Below, piece after piece: positions 41,438-50,644 of a stretch of 64,000 bases of DNA. Position numbers and translations under genes: made by a program. The stretch comes from Bacillus smithii. Its GTDB lineage: Bacteria > Bacillota > Bacilli > Bacillales > DSM-4216. The stretch lies in NCBI RefSeq assembly GCF_001050115.1, contig NZ_CP012024.1:724001-788000 (forward strand). The letters run 5' to 3'. Below the pieces are notes generated by a model. The model ran no database searches, was not told the DNA's origin, and saw only the letters and a list, made by a program, of their open reading frames with translations. How positions within the stretch are numbered: position 1 is the stretch's first letter; every line of letters starts with the position of its first letter.

Positions 41438-41503
41438 GTATGGCGGAATTGGCGCATGACTCAAAAGCTTTTTCACTAGTGAAGGGTGACTCCCGCGCCG
41501 GCA
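41438..41503 (+). pseudogene. Decayed tRNA-Leu remnant
   Basis: TATGGCGGAATTGGC and CATGACTCAAAA match the D-arm and anticodon regions of the tRNA-Leu genes. GACTCCC followed by GCCGGCATCG matches the T-arm end and the bases after the gene. The variable arm and stems no longer pair properly. A terminator follows, as behind the other tRNA-Leu copies. Confidence 0.7.
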
Positions 41504-41523
41504 TCGAAAAAGGTAGTAAAATC

Positions 41524-41560
41524 AAGGCTTCAACAGAAATGCTGAAGTCTTTTTTTGTTT
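41524..41560 (+). terminator. Terminator behind the decayed tRNA-Leu
   Basis: AGGCTTCA pairs with TGAAGTCT around a 10-base loop, followed by TTTTTTTG. Confidence 0.75.
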
Positions 41561-41769
41561 TTAATACAACGAAAATAGCCAGGGATCATATGCCTTGTAT
41601 GAGGATTTGTGTTTTTGAAGATGATTTGAAGCGTATAAAAATAATGAGAAGAACTTTCATTCAAACGAAGAAATGAAAAGGAGTAAAAAGATCGTTTAAC
41701 AAATTCAATAGAAACGGAATTATTTACAATGTTAAAATATTATAAAAATAAAATGAGGAGTGTCTGTTT

Positions 41770-42960
41770 TTGAAAGAAAAACGATTACAGATCCATCCAC
41801 TCGGGTGGAATATCATATTGGGTACTCTATTCGGCAGAATGTCTACTTCCATGAGTATACCCTTTCTGGCTATTTATCTTACGCAAGTAAAACACTTATC
41901 TCCTGCCGTAACAGGTATGATCATAGCTGTAAGTTCATTAGTGGGCATTGTATCCAGTTTTTACGGAGGATTTTTATCTGATTTTTTGGGGAGGAAAACA
42001 GTATTATTAATATCCATATTTAGTTGGTCTTTAGTTTTTGTGGGTTTTTTCTTTGCGGATAAAGTCATCGCTTTTTTTGTTTTAAATGCATTAAATGGTC
42101 TTTGTCAGTCCATATTTGAACCATCATCAAAAGCGTTGTTATCTGATATAAGTAAAGAAGAAAATCGTTTACAGATATTCAACTTACGATATACAGCCAT
42201 TAATATTGGTGTTGTATTTGGCCCCATTTTGGGATTAAAGTTGGGTTCAGCTGAAAGCACTTTTCCATTTTTAATAGCCGGATTCATTTACTTTATTTAT
42301 GGAATGTCTTTAGTTTATTCATTTAGCCATTATACGATCGACACGAAGGATGAAAAAGAAGAGAAAATCAAGTTGAGTACAGCTTTTCATGTGACAAGAA
42401 AAGACACTGTTTTCCTTGCTGTATTATTGGGGATCATATTATCCATTTCAGGCTATTCGCAATTTTCATCAACGTTGCCGCAGTATTTTGCTGAACAAAT
42501 GAAAAATGGCGTAAAACTTTTTTCTTTGTTTTTGTCCTTAAACGCGATTGTAGTGATCATTGTCCAATATCCTATTGTCAAAGTGATGAACAAATTTCAT
42601 CCCTTAAATTCCATAATATTAGGCAATATTTTTATTAGTTTAAGCTTGCTGTCTTTTTCTTTTACGTCCAATCCACTCATTTTGTCTATAATCGTCATTT
42701 TTTTCACTATTGGAGAAGTGATGATGTTTACAATGACGGACTTGTTAGTCGATCATATTGCAAAACCCGGTTTAAAAGGTACTTACTTTGGAGCCATTGG
42801 GTTTAATCGTTTGGGAAATGTAATTGGTCCTTGGTTAGGTGGTTTACTTCTTGAATCTTTTGGTGTTCATCATTCTTTTTATATGTTCTTGATTATTTTT
42901 ATCACGACCATTTCCGGAATCCCTGCATTAATGTTTTCAAGAAATAAATTAAAAAAATGA
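41770..42960 (+). CDS. MFS transporter, drug-efflux type
   Basis: A 396-residue, 12-helix major facilitator. The loop between helices 2 and 3 reads 'GGFLSDFLGRKTVLLISI', the MFS signature. 'PAVTGMIIAVSSLVGIVSSF' and 'KGTYFGAIGFNRLGNVIGPWLGG' fit the DHA1 branch. Export of a drug or metabolite is inferred. TTG start with GAGG about 11 bases upstream. It is isolated between two terminators. Confidence 0.85.
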   Translation: MKEKRLQIHPLGWNIILGTLFGRMSTSMSIPFLAIYLTQVKHLSPAVTGMIIAVSSLVGIVSSFYGGFLSDFLGRKTVLLISIFSWSLVFVGFFFADKVIAFFVLNALNGLCQSIFEPSSKALLSDISKEENRLQIFNLRYTAINIGVVFGPILGLKLGSAESTFPFLIAGFIYFIYGMSLVYSFSHYTIDTKDEKEEKIKLSTAFHVTRKDTVFLAVLLGIILSISGYSQFSSTLPQYFAEQMKNGVKLFSLFLSLNAIVVIIVQYPIVKVMNKFHPLNSIILGNIFISLSLLSFSFTSNPLILSIIVIFFTIGEVMMFTMTDLLVDHIAKPGLKGTYFGAIGFNRLGNVIGPWLGGLLLESFGVHHSFYMFLIIFITTISGIPALMFSRNKLKK

Positions 42961-43048
42961 GTGCATTAAAAAAGACAGTATCTGCGGATAAACTAACCAT
43001 TTAATAAAATTTTTCATTTTAAAACTGCCATCGATGTTCGGCATAACG

Positions 43049-43087
43049 AAAAGCCAATGCTTTGAACTATTTAAAGCATTGGCTTTT
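43049..43087 (+). terminator. Terminator before the group II intron
   Basis: AAAAGCCAATGCTTT pairs with AAAGCATTGGCTTTT. Together with the preceding GCATAACG it closely resembles the terminator behind the partial tRNA-Leu at 39742. The intron begins six bases after this stem. Confidence 0.9.
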
Positions 43088-43092
43088 TCTAT

Positions 43093-43732
43093 GTGCGCCC
43101 GGCATGTACATGAACTATAGGGTGTAAGTCCCGAACCCCGAAGACAGAAGTAGAGGTTAGCCAAGAGCAAGGGTGTCCGTGGTGACGCGGAATCTGAAGG
43201 AAGCTGGAGGCAAAACACCGGTCCGAGGAACACGAACCTCATATAAGGCTAGGTATGATTGAGTGAGTTTGCATAACAAAACAAAGCTCTTTCTGTCGAA
43301 GGTCATATCGAGTAAATGAGGCGGATAGATGGTGTGAAAGTGCATGTACTTACCCGGGGAGGTCTGGCGGATATGTGAAGTACTCTTCATAACCTACTTA
43401 GTGATAAGTAGCTGAACCGTCAGAAGTCAGCAGAGGTCATAGTATTAGTTGGTCTAGAACAACTAAGAAGGACCGAACAATTAAGAGAGAATAGCCCTTG
43501 GTATTCAGTGAGTCATGATGAACACAGAAAACGTAGTACCTCACTTGAGGGAGGAAGCGGTGAATCCCGTGGGAGACCTCTTGGAGGGTGGAGTGACCAC
43601 TGGCATAAAGAGAACAGCTATTCACGGAAGTTATAAAGACTTGCGTCAATTATCTTAATTGAACCGCCGTATACGGAACCGTACGTACGGTGGTGTGAGA
43701 GGACGGGAGTTAATCGCTCCCTCCTACTCGAT
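43093..43732 (+). ncRNA. Group IIC-type intron without reverse transcriptase (640 nt)
   Basis: The 5' end GTGCGCCCGGCATG starts the conserved core; CTATAGGGTGTAAGTCCCGAA, AAGGGTGTCCGTGG, GGAACACGAAC, AAGGCTAGGTAT, TTGCATAACAAAACAAAG and TTACCCGGGGAGGTCTGG follow in the order known from the Oceanobacillus iheyensis group IIC intron. Domain V is at 43664-43693 with a CGC triad, and domain VI has a bulged A at 43726, six bases before the 3' end ACTCGAT. In domain IV the reverse-transcriptase gene is missing except for what looks like its last codons (a frame ending DLRQLS-stop). It sits right behind a terminator hairpin, the preferred target of IIC introns. Confidence 0.85.
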
Positions 43733-43992
43733 TCTAGTCGATGAAAGACATAAACGGATGAAGAGTGACAACGTCCACGTCATCCAATTGCTGCTAGCTG
43801 ACCAAAAAAGTTTGTGCTTAAAAAGAGAGGGGTTTGTCGTTCAAATGAGATGTTGTCATTTTTTCATTAAATGAACCGTAAGATAGAAACAACTGCCAGA
43901 CCATTTTTTAGTATTCGCGTATTGGCGGGAGTCAAGATGACGCCATCGTTTCTATAAGAGAAGAATCGCAGAAGGAGGAGTCCGGAAAGAAC

Positions 43993-44682
43993 ATGAAAAC
44001 GATATTTAATAGTTTTGAAGAGGCGATTCAAGATATTCAAGACGGCATGACTATTATGGTGGGCGGTTTCGGTCTCGTAGGGATTCCTGAAAATTTGATT
44101 AAAGCGCTCGCCGAATCGGGTGTAAAAGATTTAACAGTGATTTCTAATAACTGTGGTGTAGATGATTGGGGATTGGGGCTGCTTTTAAGAAATAAACAGA
44201 TCAAAAAAATCATCGGTTCTTATGTTGGGGAAAATAAAGAATTTGAAAGACAAGTTTTATCGGGAGAAGTGGAAGTGGAACTGATTCCGCAGGGAACTTT
44301 GGCGGAAAGAATTAGGGCAGGAGGAGCCGGAATTCCTGCATTCTATACTCCTGCTGGTGTAGGCACCCCCATTGCGGAAGGACGTGAAGTCAGAACCTTC
44401 CAAAACAAGAAATATTTATTGGAATACGGGATGACGGCCGATTTTAGCTTGATTAGAGCAGCAAAAGGAGACAAAATGGGAAATCTTATTTACAACAAGA
44501 CGGCTAGAAACTTCAATCCTATGATGGCAGCAGCCGGAAAAGTGACGATTGCGGAAGTAGAAGAATTATACGAAATCGGTGAACTCGATCCGGATCAAAT
44601 TCATACGCCGGGAATTTATGTTCAACATCTTGTAGTCGGCCAACAAGAAAAACGAATAGAACGATTAACCGTCAGCCGTTAA
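43993..44682 (+). CDS. scoA: Succinyl-CoA:3-ketoacid CoA-transferase, subunit A
   Basis: A 229-residue alpha subunit. '[19 protein letters not shown]' is the family-I CoA-transferase signature; '[15 protein letters not shown]' and '[18 protein letters not shown]' are further conserved segments. With subunit B it transfers CoA from succinyl-CoA to acetoacetate. GGAGGAG precedes the ATG. It forms a two-gene operon with scoB 38 bases later. B. subtilis ScoA is the close described relative. Confidence 0.93.
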   Translation: MKTIFNSFEEAIQDIQDGMTIMVGGFGLVGIPENLIKALAESGVKDLTVISNNCGVDDWGLGLLLRNKQIKKIIGSYVGENKEFERQVLSGEVEVELIPQGTLAERIRAGGAGIPAFYTPAGVGTPIAEGREVRTFQNKKYLLEYGMTADFSLIRAAKGDKMGNLIYNKTARNFNPMMAAAGKVTIAEVEELYEIGELDPDQIHTPGIYVQHLVVGQQEKRIERLTVSR

Positions 44683-44720
44683 GAAGTGATGGATTTACCT
44701 AAAGAGGAGGGATGCAAAAC

Positions 44721-45395
44721 ATGGTGGTGAAAGAAGATAAAACGAAAATACGTGAAAGAATTGCTCGCAGGGCGGAAAAGGAAATCCGGGACGGGTATTA
44801 CGTTAATTTGGGGATAGGGATGCCGACGTTGGTCGCGAACTATGTTTCCGAACATAAACAGATCGTATTGCAGTCGGAGAACGGTTTATTAGGAATAGGC
44901 CCCTATCCTAAGAAAGAGGAAGTAGATCCCGATCTCATTAATGCGGGAAAAGAAACCGTGACGGCAATAAAGGGCGCATCTTATTTTAGCAGTGCAGAAT
45001 CTTTTGCCATGATTCGAGGCGGGCATCTTGATTTAGCGATTCTCGGGGGCATGGAAGTTTCAGAAACAGGAGATTTGGCTAACTGGATGATACCCGGAAA
45101 AATGATTAAAGGGATGGGAGGAGCCATGGATTTGGTCCATGGTGCCAAGCGGATTGTCGTGATTATGGAACATACGAATAAATATGGTGAACCGAAAATT
45201 CTTAAAAAATGCTCCTTGCCATTAACAGGACAAGGCGTGGTCAACCGGATTATTACGGACCGAGCCGTAATCGATGTCACAAAAGAAGGATTAAAGCTAG
45301 TGGAAGTTGCAAAAGGATATACTGTGGAGGAAATCATTGAATCTACTGAACCAAATTTAATTGTTCCTGACGATATTTTGCTAAACGCTTTTTAA
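44721..45395 (+). CDS. scoB: Succinyl-CoA:3-ketoacid CoA-transferase, subunit B
   Basis: A 224-residue beta subunit. The active-site glutamate that carries CoA is in '[13 protein letters not shown]'; '[16 protein letters not shown]' and '[24 protein letters not shown]' are conserved. A first ATG nine bases upstream touches the AGGAGGG site, so the second ATG (spacing about 9) is used. Partner of the preceding subunit. Confidence 0.93.
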   Translation: MVVKEDKTKIRERIARRAEKEIRDGYYVNLGIGMPTLVANYVSEHKQIVLQSENGLLGIGPYPKKEEVDPDLINAGKETVTAIKGASYFSSAESFAMIRGGHLDLAILGGMEVSETGDLANWMIPGKMIKGMGGAMDLVHGAKRIVVIMEHTNKYGEPKILKKCSLPLTGQGVVNRIITDRAVIDVTKEGLKLVEVAKGYTVEEIIESTEPNLIVPDDILLNAF

Positions 45396-45582
45396 TTGAT
45401 TGAGGGAATAAAAGGATTCAAAATCGTAAAAAATCGAAGAAATGCACAACCGGAACCATTTTCATAAGCCTGCCCTCCTTTTACAGGAAAATGGCAGACG
45501 AGGACGATTTAATGTCTTCTTCCCTTTTTGGTGTGCAAGTTGACTCTAAACACTGGAAATCCTTTTCCATTCTTTTTTCAAG
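45396..45582. other. Intergenic sequence after scoB
   Basis: No gene. It leads into the terminator at 45583, which probably ends the scoAB transcript. Confidence 0.5.
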
Positions 45583-45612
45583 AGACTTCTACGATTGCGG
45601 AAGTCTTTTTTT
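45583..45612 (+). terminator. Terminator after scoAB
   Basis: AGACTTC pairs with GAAGTCT and is followed by seven T residues; an intron remnant begins directly behind it. Confidence 0.85.
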
Positions 45613-45745
45613 GTGCGCTTGGCATAGGTGCAGTCTATAGAATCCGAAAGAAACAAGCGTTAAATTTATGATCTCGTGAAGCAAGAGTTTTATAAAAGGC
45701 TAGGTATTTTGAATGCGGCTTCATAACAAGAGGTTACAGCCGAGA
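45613..45745 (+). pseudogene. Remnant of a group IIC intron, 5' part
   Basis: GTGCGCTTGGCAT, GGTGCAGTCTATAG, TTTTATAAAAGGCTAGGTAT and CTTCATAACAAGA correspond in order to domain I landmarks of the intron at 43093, with large deletions between them. Domains IV-VI are absent, so it cannot splice. Like the other intron it lies immediately behind a terminator hairpin. Confidence 0.7.
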
Positions 45746-45800
45746 TTCATTTTGCTTTTATAATGATAGAAGTATACGTTTGATTGGAGGGGATGAACGG

Positions 45801-46361
45801 ATGATGATCCAAAATGAGAAAGAGATCATTCAACTGATAAAAGAAGATGAGTGGATGATGGATATATTAAGAGCAGTAAAATCATTGCATTTACCTGATT
45901 GGTGGGTCTGTGCCGGATTTGTTCGTTCGAAAATATAGGATGTGTTACACGGCTTTAAAGAAAGAACGCCTATTTCAGATATCGATGTCATCTATTATGA
46001 TGATGGCAATACGGACGAATTAGAAGAAAAGAAGTTAGAAATGAGATTAAGAAATATCCTCCCTGACATTCCTTGGTCAGTGAAAAATGAGGCAAGGATG
46101 CACGTTGTCAATAGTATTCCTCCGTACTCCTCTTCCATCGATGCGATATCCAAGTTTCCAGAAACAGCAACCTCTTTAGGAGTAAAATTGGATGAAAAAG
46201 AGGACAGCCTCTTGGATGCTCCTTGGGGAATAAATGACGTGGTGAAATTGGAAGTAAAGCCGACTCCCTATTTTAAAGAGTTAAAAGAATTAGCAAAGGT
46301 TTACGAAGAACGGATAACGAAAAAGAATTGGAAAGCTATTTGGCAAAATTTTTTATATTGA
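45801..46361 (+). pseudogene. Nucleotidyltransferase-family gene with one in-frame stop codon
   Basis: The frame reads 'MMIQNEKEIIQLIKEDEWMM', then 'LPDWWVCAGFVRSKI', then TAG (45936-45938), and continues without shift as 'DVLHGFKERTPISDIDVIYYDD' to the end, 186 residues in all. Family relatives (NTP_transf_6/DUF925 type) have Trp at the stop position ('SKIWDVLHG'), so one TGG-to-TAG change explains it. The 'SDIDVIYYD' acidic pair would bind metal. GGAGGGG precedes the ATG. Unless the stop is read through, only 45 residues are made. Confidence 0.8.
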
Positions 46362-46513
46362 AAATGCTAATTAAATCCTTTTAGAAGAACAGAATTTTGG
46401 GACGCGAAGCGATGTATAGGCGGCTATAGCGAAAACAGATCAAATGGAAATATTTTTTGTATTTATATTTACTTATATGTATAATTATTAAAAACTATTG
46501 GAGGAAAATTGGA

Positions 46514-47146
46514 ATGTACATACCAACAGCTTTTAGGGTCAATGATCAATCAAGATTAGTAGATTTTATTAAAGGTAACAGTTTTGGAATTTTATTTTCT
46601 CAGGAAGAAAGCGGGCCGTCAGCAACGCATTTGCCTTTTTTCCTGGATGAAAAAACGGGGGATAACGGTGTGTTGATTAGCCATATGGCGAAACAGAATC
46701 CTCATTGGAAAAAATTAAACGGCAAAGAGGTTCTTGTCGTCTTTCAAGGTCCCCACGCTTATATCTCCGCTTCTTGGTATAAAGAGCCTAACACGGTGCC
46801 TACTTGGAATTATGTAGCAGTCCATGTATATGGGACCGTTCAAATCATAGAGAAAAAAGAAGAAATGGTGGAACGGATGGAAAAGATGGTTCATTTTTAT
46901 GAATCATCTATGCCCGACCCCGACCCTTGGGACACTCCATTTGATGATGAATTTATAGATGGTTTAATGAACGGTATCGTTGTATTTGAAATTTCCATTA
47001 ATAAGATGGAAGGGAAATGGAAGTTGAGCCAGAATCACTCAATAGAAAGGCAACAAAACGTTATAAATGGTTTAAAAACAAGCGGCCAATATCAGTCAGC
47101 AGAAATCGTAAAAATGATGGAACAGAATATGAAACTGCAAAGATAA
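46514..47146 (+). CDS. paiB: PaiB-type FMN-binding protein
   Basis: A 210-residue protein of the PaiB family (FMN-binding split barrel): 'MYIPTAFRVND', 'GPSATHLPFFLDE', 'AKQNPHWKKL' and 'FQGPHAYISASWY...VPTWNYVAVHVYG'. B. subtilis PaiB was described genetically as a negative regulator of sporulation and protease genes, usually next to paiA; no paiA is seen here. GGAGG lies 10 bases before the ATG; upstream in-frame codons lack a start signal. Confidence 0.88.
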   Translation: MYIPTAFRVNDQSRLVDFIKGNSFGILFSQEESGPSATHLPFFLDEKTGDNGVLISHMAKQNPHWKKLNGKEVLVVFQGPHAYISASWYKEPNTVPTWNYVAVHVYGTVQIIEKKEEMVERMEKMVHFYESSMPDPDPWDTPFDDEFIDGLMNGIVVFEISINKMEGKWKLSQNHSIERQQNVINGLKTSGQYQSAEIVKMMEQNMKLQR

Positions 47147-47282
47147 TTACATCAACAAATTGAAGCGTTTGTATAAGTTTTACATACTTTGTTGCCCTGA
47201 GAACTTGTTTTAACGGCCGAACGAAGAAAAGGTTTCATTTCATGTTCGCTTTATGACAATAAATGCAAAAGAAGGTGTGCGA

Positions 47283-47918
47283 ATGCTTGGAATAACTGGT
47301 TACGGTATTTATTTGCTTACGTCCTTATTATTGAATGTAACTCCTGGCACTGACACCATGTACATTATCAGCCGAAGTGCATCACAAGGCAGAAAAGCAG
47401 GCTATTACTCTGTCCTTGGAATTTCAACGGGTTCTTTCATCCATACTTTATTAGCAGCTTTTGGTTTATCTATTATTTTAGCAAAATCTATTGTGCTATT
47501 CACAGCCATAAAATTAATAGGTGCTGCTTACTTGATTTATCTTGGCATAAAAATGTTGCGTCAAAAATCACCGCTGAATTTTGAATCTTCTGTATTGCAG
47601 CACATGGAATTAAAAATGATATACATGCAGGGTGTTATCACAAATGTTACAAATCCAAAAGTAGCGTTATTCTTTATTTCTTTTCTTCCACAATTTATTC
47701 ATCCAGATAATCCTTATGGCCCCGTTCCTTTTATTCTTTTAGGAATTTCGTTTATCATGACAGGCACTATTTGGTGTTTTATCATTGCTTATTTTGCTTC
47801 ATTCGCGACTAAAAAACTAAGAGAAAATGCAAAGATAGCAGACTTATTAAACAAATTAACGGGGATTGTTTTTATAGGGTTAGGTATCAAACTATTTCAA
47901 ACAAAAGCGTCACGATGA
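47283..47918 (+). CDS. LysE/RhtB-family exporter
   Basis: A 211-residue membrane protein with six predicted helices. The motif 'TPGTDTMYIISRSASQGRKAG' after helix 1 and 'NVTNPKVALFFISFLPQFI' before helix 4 are the LysE/RhtB marks. Members export amino acids or their derivatives with proton exchange; the substrate is unknown. AAGGTG precedes the ATG, and the in-frame ATG ten codons upstream is not supported. Confidence 0.88.
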   Translation: MLGITGYGIYLLTSLLLNVTPGTDTMYIISRSASQGRKAGYYSVLGISTGSFIHTLLAAFGLSIILAKSIVLFTAIKLIGAAYLIYLGIKMLRQKSPLNFESSVLQHMELKMIYMQGVITNVTNPKVALFFISFLPQFIHPDNPYGPVPFILLGISFIMTGTIWCFIIAYFASFATKKLRENAKIADLLNKLTGIVFIGLGIKLFQTKASR

Positions 47919-48237
47919 TGTTGATTCCCTTATTCAGCTTCTTTTCATTATTTTAATAAGGTTATGCAACATAGCGGACATTTCATGAATTTTATTGATG
48001 ACAATAGTTGAGATAGAAAAAGAAAACTTTCTGCTTAAAAAACGAAATTTTATGAAAAGTACTTATCTTTTTTGTTTCAAACCATAAATAATATTCAGTA
48101 AAATGGGGCATTTTGTGTAGAAATGATAATTTACCAAATGCCCTTTTCTTTTGGAGATTTTATGTGTATCATGACTGTTGTTTGTGCAAGTCTTAAAAGT
48201 CATATATCTTAAACACAATAAAACAGGAGTGAGTACT

Positions 48238-49581
48238 TTGTCACAACAGGAGCTAAAAAAAGAAATTGGTTTCTTGGCTGCTTTAACTACAGTTATTGGT
48301 ACTGTAATTGGAGCCGGTGTTTTTTTTAAGCCAACTGCAGTATATGGTGCCACCGGGACAGCAAGTTTAGGGCTGCTTGCATGGCTGATTGGAGGAGTGT
48401 TAACTATTTGTGCAGGATTAACGGCAGCTGAATTATCGGCAGCCATTCCGGAAACAGGCGGCATGATGGCCTATTTAAAGCGTACATATGGCAATTTAAC
48501 GGCATTTTTATTGGGGTGGGCACAAACGATTATTTACTTTCCAGCCAACATTGCTGCACTTGCGATTATTTTCGGGACCCAAACGGTTAGTCTGTTTGGA
48601 TTCCATGCGAATGAACATAGAATGATGATTGTGGGAATAGCAATTCTTACAGCTACCTTTATCACCCTTATGAACTTTTTAGGTGCGAAAGCTGCTGGGG
48701 GCATTCAGACTGTTTTTACTATATGTAAATTACTTCCTTTAGCTCTTATTTCTATTTTTGGATTGCTGCACGAAGGGAATGTATCTTTTCAACTTTTCCC
48801 GATTGAAGCAGGACAAGATAAAGCTTTTATATCGGCCCTTGGTTCTGGTTTGCTGGCAACCATGTTTGCCTATGATGGATGGATTCATGTAGGGAATATC
48901 GCTGGAGAAATGAAAAATCCCAAGAAAGATTTGCCTAAAGCAATTATAGTAGGGCTGTCGAGCGTTACGATCGTTTATTTATTAATTAATATTGCATTCC
49001 TCTTAGTTATGCCGGCAACAGCTCTAGCAGGGACTGATACGCCTGCGTCTAATGTAGCAAACGTTCTTTTTGGTACGATGGGTGGAAAATTGGTTAGCAT
49101 CGGTATCTTAATTTCGGTATTTGGCAGCATTAATGGATATACGATGACCGGAATGAGAATCCCTTATGCAATGGCATTAGAAGATCAATTGCCTTTTAGC
49201 AAATGGTTTGCTACGTTATCAAATAAAACGCGAATTCCATATAATTCTGGAATATTCATCTTGTTGGTTGCGGTCATGATGATGCTAATAGGTGGATTTA
49301 ATACGTTAACGGATATGTTAGTGTTTGTGATTTGGATATTCTATACGATGACTTTTCTTGCTGTCATCATTTTGCGCAAAAAAAAACCGAATCTTGTGCG
49401 GCCTTACAAGGTGCCGTTATATCCTGTCATCCCTATCATAGCGATTATTGGCGGGTTATTTATCGTGATCAACACCTTATTCACACAAACGATCCTAGCG
49501 TTATGTGGTCTCGGTTTAACTGCTTTAGGTCTTCCAATTTATATGCGTAATAAATCATTAAACAAAATTAAAAATAATTAA
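48238..49581 (+). CDS. APC-family exchanger, SteT-like
   Basis: A 447-residue, 12-helix transporter of the L-type (LAT) branch. 'TTVIGTVIGAGVFFKPTAVYG' is the substrate-binding first helix; 'ELSAAIPETGGMMAYLKRTYG' and 'AYDGWIHVGNIAGEMKNPKKDLPKAI' are typical for B. subtilis SteT (serine/threonine exchanger) and relatives. TTG start with AGGAGTGAG about 8 bases upstream. Substrate is inferred from the family. Confidence 0.85.
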   Translation: MSQQELKKEIGFLAALTTVIGTVIGAGVFFKPTAVYGATGTASLGLLAWLIGGVLTICAGLTAAELSAAIPETGGMMAYLKRTYGNLTAFLLGWAQTIIYFPANIAALAIIFGTQTVSLFGFHANEHRMMIVGIAILTATFITLMNFLGAKAAGGIQTVFTICKLLPLALISIFGLLHEGNVSFQLFPIEAGQDKAFISALGSGLLATMFAYDGWIHVGNIAGEMKNPKKDLPKAIIVGLSSVTIVYLLINIAFLLVMPATALAGTDTPASNVANVLFGTMGGKLVSIGILISVFGSINGYTMTGMRIPYAMALEDQLPFSKWFATLSNKTRIPYNSGIFILLVAVMMMLIGGFNTLTDMLVFVIWIFYTMTFLAVIILRKKKPNLVRPYKVPLYPVIPIIAIIGGLFIVINTLFTQTILALCGLGLTALGLPIYMRNKSLNKIKNN

Positions 49582-49629
49582 GTATTTAACAGACGCAAGA
49601 AACTAATATCTTTTGAAAAAACTTCTTAG

Positions 49630-49665
49630 CCCTCGATGACTTCAGTAGGAATTGTCGAGGGTTTT
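49630..49665 (+). terminator. Terminator of the SteT-like gene
   Basis: CCCTCGA pairs with TCGAGGG, followed by TTTTGTG. Confidence 0.7.
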
Positions 49666-49819
49666 GTGTTAAAATGGCGTGCAATGAGCCGATGTTTCTC
49701 GCGTGCCGGTCCGCTCTGTTTTTTGATCTAAAAATTGAATGGAACCTTTAAAAAAGGGCTTCACTGATGAATGGTTTGTGAGTTAAACAGTGAATATCTT
49801 AATAACTTAAAAGTGAAAG

Positions 49820-50014
49820 TTATTTCTGCCAAATTTTTTTAAATAACATAGTATATGTTAATGCAAGTACTGATTGCAAAATCAGGAATAAAGATAAACA
49901 AAATATTTGTACATTATGGTCTAATACACTTAACATTGCCATAATCAAGCCGACTAAGATAAAAAGACCATATAGGAAAGGGGTTAATTTCATTAATATT
50001 TTGAATTTTTTCAT
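49820..50014 (-). CDS. Small membrane protein, 64 residues
   Basis: Two hydrophobic helices ('TPFLYGLFILVGLIMAML' and 'IFCLSLFLILQSVLALTY') with a basic N terminus (MKKFKILMK) and a basic tail. On the minus strand GGAGA lies about 9 bases before the ATG. I do not recognise a family. The ribosome-binding site and the amphipathic pattern make it more likely real than chance. The preceding minus-strand frame ends just upstream, so the two may once have formed an operon. Confidence 0.55.
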   Translation of the reverse strand: MKKFKILMKLTPFLYGLFILVGLIMAMLSVLDHNVQIFCLSLFLILQSVLALTYTMLFKKIWQK

Positions 50015-50024
50015 TATTCCTATT

Positions 50025-50252
50025 CTCCTTTTGTTTTTTCCGTTTCTTTTAGTCCAAGTTTAACCTTGTACTTACCGAAACGCATAACTTGTTTAGAACC
50101 ACGGTGTACACAAGTATAGCCATCTTTAATTTGCGTACAGTTTGTTCTTGAAAAACAGGTTCACTTGCTGAAAATGATATAAGAGAATGGATAAAGAACC
50201 CTTTTAAACGATGTTGTTCAGACGAATTTAATTTTCAAATTTTTGCTATTAA
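50025..50252 (-). pseudogene. Possible broken gene, C-terminal fragment
   Basis: Two minus-strand frames read on like one protein after a single-base shift: first 'SSEQHRLKGFFIHSLISFSA' and 'EPVFQEQTVRKLK', then 'DGYTCVHRGSKQVMRFGKYK' to a TAG stop that overlaps the ribosome-binding site of the small membrane protein. No family recognised. It could also be chance. Confidence 0.35.
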
Positions 50253-50644
50253 TGATTATAAAACATCCAAACAAATGTTCTTTTTATACTGTAGAACATT
50301 TGTTTGTTTATCAAAAATCAACAGAGTTATTTCACATAGCCTTTGTTTTATAAATACATCCGCAGCACAAGGCTTATCCGCTCATCCAATTCGTTGCGTT
50401 TGCTCGGTGTTTCCGCCAAGGCGAATATTCCGCATTTCTAAGATATATTCGAATGTTATGGCGGATACGACCGGAGGTTTCAATCGTTTCGTTATATTCA
50501 TATGATTCTCAAAATGACCCAATATTCCTTTTTTATATTAGTGAATCATTTTTTGACCAGTGTCTGAATTGGTTGCTTAACATTTCGCGTCTATTGATTA
50601 TTTTGACAAAATCTATTGTGCTACTCATGACTAAGCACGATGCA
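50253..50644. other. Non-coding stretch with LexA-like inverted repeat
   Basis: No supported gene. CAAACAAATGTTC (50268-50280) and its exact complement (50294-50306) form a 13-bp inverted repeat; each arm resembles a Bacillus LexA box (GAAC-N4-GTT) with mismatches. Confidence 0.4.

Noticed and set aside
41353-41676. Open frame of 107 codons between the permease and the MFS gene
   Set aside because: It runs through a decayed tRNA-Leu and its terminator hairpin, so it is not a gene.
43733-43992. Short plus-strand frames behind the group II intron as a cargo gene
   Set aside because: They begin inside the intron's domain V/VI and lack start signals; the stretch is simply the leader of scoA plus the 3' flank of the intron.
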